Part shown: positions 7,804 to 15,206 of the stretch, in pieces
How the letters are laid out: the number at the start of each line of letters is the position of its first letter
How positions within the stretch are numbered: the first letter of the stretch is position 1
Assembly (NCBI RefSeq): GCF_019599265.1
Contig: NZ_JAHZTC010000015.1
Location: 62,001 to 126,000 of the forward strand
Reading direction: 5' to 3'
Source of the DNA: Pontibacter sp. HSC-14F20
GTDB taxonomy: Bacteria > Bacteroidota > Bacteroidia > Cytophagales > Hymenobacteraceae
Length of the DNA: 64,000 bases
Program-made: the position numbers and the translations under genes
Notes under the pieces: generated by a model
Databases searched by the model: none
What the model was told of the DNA's origin: nothing
The model's input: only the letters and a program-made list of their open reading frames with translations

Positions 7804-8376
7804 ATGAAACACTTTCTGAAGGAGGTACAGGCGGCTGAAGACGAGTTGCTGATTGGCAACGTGATTTTATACCCCACAGATACGGTATGGGGAATTGGCT
7901 GCGATGCCGAAAATGCCAGAGCAGTCAAGAAGATTTTTAAAATAAAGGAGCGAGAAGAGTCGAAGTCGATGATCGTGTTGATGAGCGACGTGGCCATGCT
8001 GCGTCGCTATGTGCGCGATTTGCCGGAGGGCTTCGAAGAACTGGCTGCATTGCAGAAACGACCAACGACCTTTGTCTTGACTGGTGCGCAAAATCTTCCC
8101 CAAGAGCTGATCGCCGAAGACGGCAGCATCGGTATACGCATCGCTAAAGATAAATTCTGCCACCGCCTGATGCAGCAGATTGGTCGTCCGTTGGTGTCTA
8201 CGTCGGCTAATGTGAGCGGTGAGGCTGCCCCAAAAGCTTTCACCGAGATTTCTGACACCATTAAAGAGCGGGTAGACTATATCGTGCAGTGGCGACAGGA
8301 TGAAGACGTGGAGTCGCGACCGTCGCGTATTATTAAGATTGATGAAAGTGGGAAGCAGACGGTTATTCGGGAGTAG
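7804..8376 (+). CDS. tsaC: L-threonylcarbamoyladenylate synthase (Sua5/YciO/YrdC family)
   Basis: A 190-residue YrdC-fold protein that makes threonylcarbamoyl-AMP for the t6A modification at position 37 of ANN-decoding tRNAs. The ATP/threonine pocket motifs are present: LYPTDTVWGIGCDA near residue 21, KIKEREESKSMIVLM with the conserved K-x-R-x3-K-type residues, and PLVSTSANVSGEAAP at about 130. It lacks the extra C-terminal Sua5 domain, so it is the short form. The next gene, also for tRNA maturation, is the CCA-adding enzyme 145 bases downstream. Confidence 0.92.
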   Translation: MKHFLKEVQAAEDELLIGNVILYPTDTVWGIGCDAENARAVKKIFKIKEREESKSMIVLMSDVAMLRRYVRDLPEGFEELAALQKRPTTFVLTGAQNLPQELIAEDGSIGIRIAKDKFCHRLMQQIGRPLVSTSANVSGEAAPKAFTEISDTIKERVDYIVQWRQDEDVESRPSRIIKIDESGKQTVIRE

Positions 8377-8381
8377 GGTAT

Positions 8382-8416
8382 AGGTATAGCATGATCAGCA
8401 TAGACTTGCTATACCT
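8382..8416. repeat. Hairpin made of two inverted AGGTATAGC copies
   Basis: AGGTATAGC (8382-8390) and GCTATACCT (8408-8416) form a perfect 9-base-pair stem with a 17-base loop just after the tsaC stop. Both arms are copies of the 7-mer that is highly over-represented across this window. Confidence 0.75.
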
Positions 8417-8521
8417 TTGTTCCAAAGTCCGTTACCAAATTTTGACTACGCTCTGAATTTATCTCTTTATTTTTGTGCCTCGGGGGCGGTTCTGCATAAT
8501 CCGAGGTTTTGATTTTTCTGA

Positions 8522-9964
8522 ATGGATACAATAAAATTACCAGAGCACCCCATATTTGATACCGTTGCCGCGGCCGCTGCGGAAGTAGGCGTAGATGCTT
8601 ATGTGATTGGAGGCTTTGTGCGTGATTTGGTCCTCAAAAGGCCTTCTAAAGATATAGATGTGGTATGTGTCGGCAATGGCATTGAGCTGGCCGAGTGCGT
8701 ATCGCATAAACTAGCGCATAAGCCAAAAGTATCGGTTTTTAAGAACTTTGGTACGGCCATGCTGCGCTCCGGTGAGTGGGAAGTGGAGTTTGTAGGAGCC
8801 CGGAAGGAGTCTTATAAAGAGCATTCCCGTAAGCCAGATGTAGAAACCGGGACGTTGGAAGATGACCTGAAGCGTCGCGACTTTACTATCAATGCCCTAG
8901 GTATAAGTCTGAACGAGAGCACGTACGGACAGCTGATCGACCGCTTCGATGGGATAAAAGACATGAAGCGCAAAATCATTCGAACGCCGCTGGAGCCAGG
9001 CATTACGTTTTCTGACGACCCGCTGCGCATGATGCGTGCTATACGCTTCGCCTCTCAGCTCAATTTCGATATCGCTCCAGAAACTTTCGATGCCATTATC
9101 GACAACAAAGAGCGCATCAAGATTGTGTCGCAGGAGCGTATTACAGACGAGTTGAACAAGATCGTGCTCTCTCCGAAGCCTTCCTATGGATTCAAATTGC
9201 TTTTCACTTCCGGTCTTTTGCAACTGATCTTCCCGAAAATGGCAGAATTACAGGGTGTGGAAACCGTAAAAGGCAATTCCCATAAAGATAACTTCTACCA
9301 TACCCTGCAGGTGCTCGATAATGTGGCCGAAGTGTCGGATGAGCTGTGGCTGCGCTGGTCGGCCATTTTGCACGACATCGCCAAACCCGATACCAAGCGA
9401 TACCACGAGAAAGTAGGCTGGACTTTCCACGGCCACGAAGAGCGCGGCGCCCGCATGGTGCCCAAGTTGTTCAAAGACCTGAAGCTACCCCTGAACGAAC
9501 ACATGAAGTTCGTACAGAAGTTGGTTCGCCTGCACCTGCGCCCCATTGCGTTGGTAAAAGACACCGTCACAGACTCAGCTATACGCAGACTTCTGTTTGA
9601 GGCGGGCGACGACATTGATGCGCTGATGAAACTGTGCCGCGCCGACATCACCTCCAAAAATGACAGCAAAGTGAAGCGCTACCTGCAGAATTTCGATAAA
9701 GTGGAGAAGCGACTGGTAGAGGTGGAGGAGAGCGACAAACTGCGCAATTTCCAGCCAGTGATCACGGGCGAGATTATTATGGAGACTTTCGATCTGAAAC
9801 CTTCCAAAACGGTAGGGGAGCTGAAAGAGGCGCTGACGGAGGCGATATTGGAGGGAACTGTTAAGAATGAGTTTGAAGAGGCATATACATTTCTTCTCAA
9901 AAAAGGAGAGAAGTTGGGGCTGACAGTCGCAAAGAGACTATCAACAAATAAAAAAGGAGAGTAG
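8522..9964 (+). CDS. cca: CCA tRNA nucleotidyltransferase with HD domain
   Basis: A 480-residue class II nucleotidyltransferase. Residues 30-46 hold the pol-beta signature GGFVRD followed by KDIDVV, with the metal-binding Asp44 and Asp46. RRDFTINALG and DPLRMMRAIRFASQL are the conserved basic and neck motifs of CCA-adding/poly(A) polymerase enzymes, and ILHDIAKPDTKRY near residue 290 is an HD phosphohydrolase domain. It adds or repairs the 3' CCA end of tRNAs. In Bacteroidota single proteins of this design serve as the CCA-adding enzyme; a poly(A) polymerase role cannot be excluded. Its stop codon is inside a perfect palindrome shared with the convergent gene. Confidence 0.93.
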   Translation: MDTIKLPEHPIFDTVAAAAAEVGVDAYVIGGFVRDLVLKRPSKDIDVVCVGNGIELAECVSHKLAHKPKVSVFKNFGTAMLRSGEWEVEFVGARKESYKEHSRKPDVETGTLEDDLKRRDFTINALGISLNESTYGQLIDRFDGIKDMKRKIIRTPLEPGITFSDDPLRMMRAIRFASQLNFDIAPETFDAIIDNKERIKIVSQERITDELNKIVLSPKPSYGFKLLFTSGLLQLIFPKMAELQGVETVKGNSHKDNFYHTLQVLDNVAEVSDELWLRWSAILHDIAKPDTKRYHEKVGWTFHGHEERGARMVPKLFKDLKLPLNEHMKFVQKLVRLHLRPIALVKDTVTDSAIRRLLFEAGDDIDALMKLCRADITSKNDSKVKRYLQNFDKVEKRLVEVEESDKLRNFQPVITGEIIMETFDLKPSKTVGELKEALTEAILEGTVKNEFEEAYTFLLKKGEKLGLTVAKRLSTNKKGE

Positions 9965-9980
9965 CTACTCTCCTTTTTTA
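9949..9980. terminator. Perfect 32-base palindrome, bidirectional terminator holding both stop codons
   Basis: Two 16-base arms meet without a loop (centre GTAG|CTAC at 9961-9968), with A6 and T6 tracts at the outer ends. The palindrome contains the TAG of cca (9962-9964) and the stop of the convergent TraB-like gene (9978-9980), so both coding regions end within their shared terminator. Confidence 0.9.
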
Positions 9981-10859
9981 TTGCAGTGCGCACCGAATGG
10001 CTGGCGCCTGCATTGGAACATGGTTGCGCCCGACTACGGCAAATACCCGTTCTCCCCGCTGCACGGCATCGGTTAGAAGCCTGTACATGTGCAGGTTACG
10101 GTACTCGCTGCTGTGGCGGTTGATGGTATTTGTGAACTTGCCGCCGGTTTTATCTCCATCTTCACGAGGTGTAAACCAGGCAGAAGGAGCCTCCCACCAA
10201 TTGGCCGGCGCTGACCAGTACTTCTCATAAGCTGGTTGCAGCGACTCGATATCGGGCAATACTTTGGCAAAGGCAGGTATAAGGGTGTTAGCTTTTTGGA
10301 GCAATTGCGTAATGGCGGCTTTAATCTGCGATTCATCCATTCCTTTATGTTCTCTCAGCCTGCTTGCCTCCCGAAGTATGTAGAACAGCTTAATTTGTTC
10401 AGGAGTGAAATCATTCCTGGCAATTAAGTAGTTTACCTCTTCTTGTGGGCTTGGTTCCAGCGACAGCGTTTTTATACCTGCAGCCTTTGCCATGAACCTG
10501 ACAAAGCCAGGCTCTCCGAATTTCTGTATCGTTTCCAACTCAGAATCGGCTATACCTCGGTCCGGCCCCTCAAAAAAAGCTAGCGTTGGTTTTTGAAGCG
10601 CCCATATCTGACGCATTTCCAGGAACTGTGGATCGGCGATATGATCAGTATGGGATACGCCAATGTATTGCAGGCTGCCGCCGCTTTTGGCTGTAAGCTG
10701 CAGAGACCACTGTGTTGCAGGAGTTTCCTTCCAGCCAAGATAGGATATTACTTTTTTATCGCAGTCGGTGTAAGCCGGACCCTGTGCCTTTGCTCCTGTA
10801 AAAGTGGTTAATACCGTCGTAGCAATCGTCAGAAAAAGAAAGCTTATATTATTCAGCAT
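9978..10859 (-). CDS. Secreted TraB/GumN-like protein
   Basis: A 293-residue protein with an N-terminal signal peptide (helix SFLFLTIATTVLTTF, cleavage likely after GAKA). The mature part has the paired GxxH motifs expected of the TraB/PrgY/GumN family: IGVSHTDH near residue 66 and VVGRNHVPMQ near the C-terminus, with conserved acidic motifs FFEGPD and LEPSPQEE between them. Family members are thought to be metal-dependent peptidase-like or pheromone-shutdown proteins; no substrate is known here. It is convergent with cca and lies alone between two terminators. Confidence 0.68.
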   Translation of the reverse strand: MLNNISFLFLTIATTVLTTFTGAKAQGPAYTDCDKKVISYLGWKETPATQWSLQLTAKSGGSLQYIGVSHTDHIADPQFLEMRQIWALQKPTLAFFEGPDRGIADSELETIQKFGEPGFVRFMAKAAGIKTLSLEPSPQEEVNYLIARNDFTPEQIKLFYILREASRLREHKGMDESQIKAAITQLLQKANTLIPAFAKVLPDIESLQPAYEKYWSAPANWWEAPSAWFTPREDGDKTGGKFTNTINRHSSEYRNLHMYRLLTDAVQRGERVFAVVGRNHVPMQAPAIRCALQ

Positions 10860-10900
10860 AGTTTTAAGTTGTTCTAACGGACAGGTATAAGAGGAATAGG

Positions 10901-10930
10901 AAAGGGATAAGCAAAACAGCTTATCCCTTT
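10901..10930. terminator. Terminator after the pspC/GIN gene
   Basis: A perfect 12-base-pair stem (AAAGGGATAAGC and its complement) with a six-base loop, 13 bases beyond the stop of the minus-strand PspC gene. T-tracts flank it mainly on the plus side, so it may act in both directions. Confidence 0.75.
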
Positions 10931-10942
10931 TTCGTAGACTTA

Positions 10943-13459
10943 CTACATGCGAGACACCTTGCTGGCGCCTGATACATCAGTTACCACGTTGCTTGGGTTA
11001 CCTTTGTAGCGCACTTTGCTGGCACCTGCAGCATCGGCTCGCAGCGTGTTGGTGGCATGCACATCGGCTGAACACGCACCTACGGCTTCTATCTCTACTG
11101 TGTTGGCAACTAATCTGGTGGCATCTAACTTACTGGCGCCTGCAACATCCATCTCCACGTTATCAGCGCGACCTGTAAAGGTACTTTTAGAAGCACCTGC
11201 AATATCAGCTTTCAGCCTGTTCACATTCACATCCACAAAAGCCTGTGTCGCACCTGTCAGGGCAAGGTTCAGACTACTTGACTTGATGTGACCTATATCG
11301 GCTTTGATGGCGCCGCTCAGGTCGAGGCTGCGCAGCTCAGGTACCGTAATCTGAATCAGCACCGCTTCCTGTTTTTCAAAAAGTCTGATGGTACGGTCTT
11401 CGTGCTCAACTACCAATTCGCTCCCGTCTTTTCTGATTTCGAGCTTTTTCAGGTCATCGACGTTACCATTGGCTGTTACACTGTAGGTGCTGCCCTGCGT
11501 GATTTGCACGTGGTAGGCACCGTTTACTGTAATCGCATCAAAATCACTGAAGTCGTAGGTCTGTTTGTTCGAGCTATACTCCGACTCGTTCATCAGCACG
11601 CTTCCTCCAGCGCCCATTGTAGCGGCGGCATTATATGTGAAATCGCTGTCTGCTACGTCAAGTGTGTCAGATGCGCAAGTGATACAAGCAAGTAGGTTGC
11701 CCTTTACCTGCCAGAGGTTACGCAGGGTTTTCTCGCGGCTATACTCTTCTTCAAAAGCGCTGCTTGGTACCATGCGCAGGAAGTTGTTGGTCAGGCGCAG
11801 TTGCTTGTCCTGCGGTATCATCAAGGTAACATCCATGCGCTGGCTACGGTAAGCTGCCCCGGACGCAAACTCAAAGCTATCGTCGAAGCGGAGTGTAGAG
11901 TCGGTCTGTACCACGCGGTAAGTAACCATACGGGCATTTTCCTGTGCTTCAGCCTCGTTTTTTCCTTTGGCTTTCAGGCGTTGCTGTACATCCAGGTTGG
12001 AGCCAGTGTGACCCTGCACATCAAAATAGATGCGATTTTCATAAGAAGAATTCGTGTTATACCCATCCAGCGTGATAGTAGGGTATGGGCCCACCGGGAA
12101 TGACTGTGTAGTAACCACTTCGCCGGAGCGACGGAAGTTTTCAGCATGCGCCGCAATAAAAGCTATCATGGTGAACAAGCTGATCAGCCAGATTCCGAAC
12201 AAAGACCAACCTACCAAAGGACGCATAAAGAAGCGTTTCGCCAAAAGGCCAATGGATAACAAGATCAGGAACAGGATAGGTATAAGTCCTACAAAAAAAC
12301 CAGCCACCAGTCCGAGCCGGGGAAAGCCCTCCAGAAGAATGGAGGCCGGAAAATCACCTGTACTAATCCAGACCTGATCATCAACTATGCCCAAAGACAC
12401 AAACAGGGAAGTGAAAAGCGCCACGGTCAGGCCGAGGGAAATCACCAATAGGGTAATTCCGGCAGCTACTCTGATCAGTGTAATCAGGACACCAAGTATA
12501 GGTCCCAAACCGCGACCGAGCCAGTTAATCACCTGCGAGATGATGCGAAAAGGAAGCAGCAGTACCTTTGCGGCAGTACTTTCCTCTCCGTTCTGGTCTT
12601 TCATGTTCAGGTTTTCCTTGAGCGTGTGCTCAATACTGGCCAGCGTAACCGGGTTGCCCTGCATTTGCATACGTTCGGTCAGGCTGGCCGCCTCCGGGAC
12701 CGCTACCCAGAGGATAATGTAAGCCAGTATACCAAAGCCGCCCGCAAAAATCAGGGCCAGGAACAAAATGCGGATAACGGCCACATCCACACCGAAATAC
12801 TTGGCGATACCGCTTGCTACACCTGCCAGTTTCTTGTCGTCAGGGTCGCGGAACAGCTTTTTCACCGTAATTTCAGGCAGTGAGTGGTTTACAGGCAGCG
12901 CAATCCAGAGGATGATGTAAAGGATCAGGCCGAAAGAACCAGAGATACCCTCGGTTAGTGGCGTACCTATTACCAGGAACACGAAAATCAGGCGAATCCA
13001 GACAGGGTCTACGTTCAGGTAGTTGGCTATACCTGCCGATACACCGCTTACTACTTTGCGGCTCACGTCGCGGTAAAGGCGTCTTGGTCTGGCTACTGTG
13101 GCTGCCGCTGCACCTCCGGCTTCGGCAAACTCAGGTTCAGGAGCGTTGGTGGTGTATGCTTTTCTGGCGTGTGACATTTCCTCTTCCATCGGCTCCAGTA
13201 TCTCGAAGTCGGTCACATCACCCATCTGTGCGATAAGAGACTGTACATCCTCCATTGTGATAACCTGTTTGCCAGGAGAAAGACGCGTTGAAAAGATCTC
13301 CGCGATACGTGCCTCGATATCAGCTACAATCTCCTCGTGCCCTTCGTAGCTCGAAAAGTAGTGGCGGATAGAGGTAAGATAGCGGCTCAGTTGCTCATAC
13401 CCATCCTCCTCGATGTGGAAGATGATGCCTTGCAGGTTGATATTTATGTTCTTTTTCAT
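10943..13459 (-). CDS. Two-PspC-domain membrane protein with C-terminal GIN (DUF2807) domain
   Basis: An 838-residue envelope protein starting at MKKNININL; the ATG overlaps the padR stop as ATGA, which fixes this start over longer in-frame extensions. Residues 1-95 are a soluble domain often found before PspC in Bacteroidota. Two PspC domains follow (about 126-190 and 200-255), each with a GVxxGIAxYxxVD motif and a hydrophobic segment. Further membrane helices lie at about 320-360 and 380-440. The C-terminal third (about 635-838) is a GIN/head-domain beta-solenoid with repeated AGASK-type turns, probably periplasmic. PspC proteins sense membrane stress; the GIN part may bind other envelope components. 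It is regulated by the PadR protein encoded upstream. Confidence 0.88.
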   Translation of the reverse strand: MKKNININLQGIIFHIEEDGYEQLSRYLTSIRHYFSSYEGHEEIVADIEARIAEIFSTRLSPGKQVITMEDVQSLIAQMGDVTDFEILEPMEEEMSHARKAYTTNAPEPEFAEAGGAAAATVARPRRLYRDVSRKVVSGVSAGIANYLNVDPVWIRLIFVFLVIGTPLTEGISGSFGLILYIILWIALPVNHSLPEITVKKLFRDPDDKKLAGVASGIAKYFGVDVAVIRILFLALIFAGGFGILAYIILWVAVPEAASLTERMQMQGNPVTLASIEHTLKENLNMKDQNGEESTAAKVLLLPFRIISQVINWLGRGLGPILGVLITLIRVAAGITLLVISLGLTVALFTSLFVSLGIVDDQVWISTGDFPASILLEGFPRLGLVAGFFVGLIPILFLILLSIGLLAKRFFMRPLVGWSLFGIWLISLFTMIAFIAAHAENFRRSGEVVTTQSFPVGPYPTITLDGYNTNSSYENRIYFDVQGHTGSNLDVQQRLKAKGKNEAEAQENARMVTYRVVQTDSTLRFDDSFEFASGAAYRSQRMDVTLMIPQDKQLRLTNNFLRMVPSSAFEEEYSREKTLRNLWQVKGNLLACITCASDTLDVADSDFTYNAAATMGAGGSVLMNESEYSSNKQTYDFSDFDAITVNGAYHVQITQGSTYSVTANGNVDDLKKLEIRKDGSELVVEHEDRTIRLFEKQEAVLIQITVPELRSLDLSGAIKADIGHIKSSSLNLALTGATQAFVDVNVNRLKADIAGASKSTFTGRADNVEMDVAGASKLDATRLVANTVEIEAVGACSADVHATNTLRADAAGASKVRYKGNPSNVVTDVSGASKVSRM

Positions 13460-13800
13460 AATTGCTGCGCTTTCTTGTTTTGCATGATGAATTCGGTGGA
13501 AGCTACCAGTTCGCCCCATGTATCCCGGAGCTGGTCCAGAAAAGTGCGACCGGTCTCGGTCAGTGTGTAATACTTGCGGGGAGGCCCGGAGGTAGATTCG
13601 ACCCAACTGTAGTCGAGAAGCCCCGCGTTCTTGAGGCGAGTAAGGAGAGGATAAAGGGTTCCCTCCACTACTATCATCTTGGCAGCTGTCAGCTCCTCCA
13701 ACATATCGGATGCATATACCTCACCACGAGCGATAATCTCCAGGATGCAGAATTCCAGAATTCCCTTCCGCATCTGCACTTGTGTGTTTTCTACTTTCAT
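13456..13800 (-). CDS. PadR-family transcriptional regulator
   Basis: A 114-residue winged-helix regulator starting at MKVENTQVQMRKG. The PadR core is clear: GILEFCILEIIARGEVYASD (helix 1-2), MIVVEGTLYPLLTRL (recognition helix with the TLYPLL motif), and a wing ending PPRKYYTLTETG. A frame extension of 18 codons exists, but it runs into the promoter, so it is not used. It is translationally coupled to the PspC/GIN gene. Such PadR-PspC pairs are common in Bacteroidota, and the regulator probably represses its own operon via the AAGGTACT repeats in the promoter. Confidence 0.92.
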   Translation of the reverse strand: MKVENTQVQMRKGILEFCILEIIARGEVYASDMLEELTAAKMIVVEGTLYPLLTRLKNAGLLDYSWVESTSGPPRKYYTLTETGRTFLDQLRDTWGELVASTEFIMQNKKAQQL

Positions 13801-13823
13801 GATGATTCCGTTTAATGTTGAAG

Positions 13824-13860
13824 CAAAGTTAATAAAAGGTACTATGTAACGCAAGGTACT
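13824..13860 (-). promoter_or_regulatory. padR promoter with a direct-repeat operator candidate
   Basis: On the minus strand TTG (13852-13854) and TAACTTTG (13824-13831) are 20 bases apart, a full match to the Bacteroidota vegetative promoter. AAGGTACT occurs twice on the plus strand (13836-13843 and 13853-13860), one copy in the spacer and one over the -33 element. This is where a PadR repressor would sit. Confidence 0.75.
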
Positions 13861-13911
13861 GTTTAAAAATAATTACGAAACTTTTTTCAAAGAGTTTAAG
13901 TGGCAGCTAAT

Positions 13912-14053
13912 TGTGGATAAAAATGATTATTTTTGGATGCAAAAAAATGCCGCATAAAGTCAACTAATTCAGTTTCTGAAGTGTTAGGAGGCAAATTGCC
14001 ATACCTGGAGAGCGGTAAATTTTTTTTAATCCGAGCGAATAAATTTTTTTTAA
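13912..14053. repeat. AT-rich leader region with two phased T8 tracts and a lone DnaA-box-like 9-mer
   Basis: Non-coding stretch upstream of the porin-like gene. TAAATTTTTTTTAA occurs twice with starts 24 bases apart (about 14016 and 14040), which could bend DNA. TGTGGATAA (13912-13920) matches a DnaA box, but a single copy is expected by chance in about every second window of this size. Confidence 0.5.
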
Positions 14054-14083
14054 GACCCCTGAAGTTACAGTTTACCTGTGCCT

Positions 14084-15178
14084 ATGAACAGATTTACCCT
14101 TTCTATATTTATAGTTGTGCTGTGTTTTGTGAGTGGGGCTGTGCAGGCGCAGGTGTCCACGCCGAAATACAGCAACGAGTTTTTGAACATTGGCGTAGGA
14201 GCCCGGGCGCTCGGTATGGGCAATGTGCAGGTAGCCTTTGCAGACGATGCCACGGCAGGTTTCTGGAATCCAGCCGGTCTTGTTCAGCTTCAGAACAGGT
14301 ATAACATCTCCCTGATGCACTCCGAGCTTTTCGCAGGTATAGCCAAAAACGACTTTGGCAGCTTTGCCATGCCCATTGATTCGAGCAGTGCACTGGCCGT
14401 TTCGGTTATCCGCCTCGGGGTAGATGACATTGTGGACACCCGCCGTCTGCAGAACGAGTATGGCTACATTCAGTACGACAGCATTCGTTTCTTCTCTGTA
14501 GCCGACTATGCCGTACTCTTTTCCTATGCCCGCAAGAGCAATTTGATCGATGGCTTAACACTGGGTGTGAATGCCAAGATAATTTACCGCAACGTGGGGG
14601 AGTTTGCCAATGCCTGGGGTTTCGGTTTTGATGCAGGCGCCCAGTTGCGTCGCGGTACCTGGCAGTTTGGCGTCATGGCAAAGGACGTAACAACCACCTT
14701 CACCGCCTGGACCCACAACGTAGAAGCACTGGAGGCAACTTATCAGCAAACCGGCAACGACCTGCCCGAGAGTACAGCTGAACTCACGCTTCCTCGTTTG
14801 GTGCTGGGAGCAGCCAAAAACTTCACTTTCTCCGATAAAATTACAGGTATACTGGCCACTGATATTGACTTCACTTTCGATGGCCGACGCAATGTGCTCC
14901 TTAAGTCCGACTTTGCCTCCGTGGACCCACATGTGGGGATGGAACTTGCCTATGCCCAGACCGTATTTGTGCGTGGCGGGCTGAACAACTACCAGCAATT
15001 CCGGAATTTTGACGGGGGCATGTCTGCTAAAGTGCAGCCCAACTTTGGGGTAGGCTTCCAGAACAATGGATTGAACATCGATTTGGCGATGTCACGCATC
15101 AACGGAAGCGATGGTAATACGGCCAATGCTGCGGGTCTTTACTCCATTATCATTTCGCTAGGTTATTCTTTCAATTAA
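14084..15178 (+). CDS. PorV/PorQ-family outer-membrane protein
   Basis: A 364-residue FadL-like beta-barrel with signal peptide (FTLSIFIVVLCFVSGAVQAQ). After cleavage the text FLNIGVGARALGMGNVQVAF, then ATAGFWNPAGL, is the hallmark N-terminal plug region of PorV/PorQ proteins, and the barrel ends in a C-terminal aromatic-alternating strand (IIISLGYSFN). An in-frame GTG two codons upstream was not chosen; the ATG gives a normal signal peptide. PorV shuttles T9SS cargo to the PorU sortase. The gene is 28 bases upstream of a PorU2-type peptidase, so the pair is a probable T9SS processing module. Confidence 0.85.
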   Translation: MNRFTLSIFIVVLCFVSGAVQAQVSTPKYSNEFLNIGVGARALGMGNVQVAFADDATAGFWNPAGLVQLQNRYNISLMHSELFAGIAKNDFGSFAMPIDSSSALAVSVIRLGVDDIVDTRRLQNEYGYIQYDSIRFFSVADYAVLFSYARKSNLIDGLTLGVNAKIIYRNVGEFANAWGFGFDAGAQLRRGTWQFGVMAKDVTTTFTAWTHNVEALEATYQQTGNDLPESTAELTLPRLVLGAAKNFTFSDKITGILATDIDFTFDGRRNVLLKSDFASVDPHVGMELAYAQTVFVRGGLNNYQQFRNFDGGMSAKVQPNFGVGFQNNGLNIDLAMSRINGSDGNTANAAGLYSIIISLGYSFN

Positions 15179-15206
15179 AAACATACGGTTTCAAGTTTTA
15201 CAGCCG

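Noticed and set aside
13460-13606. N-terminal extension of the PspC/GIN protein
   Set aside because: It lies within padR, and the ATG overlapping the padR stop gives the conserved N-terminus.
14016-14053. The two T8 tracts as a terminator
   Set aside because: They lack a stem and lie before the porin-like gene rather than after one.
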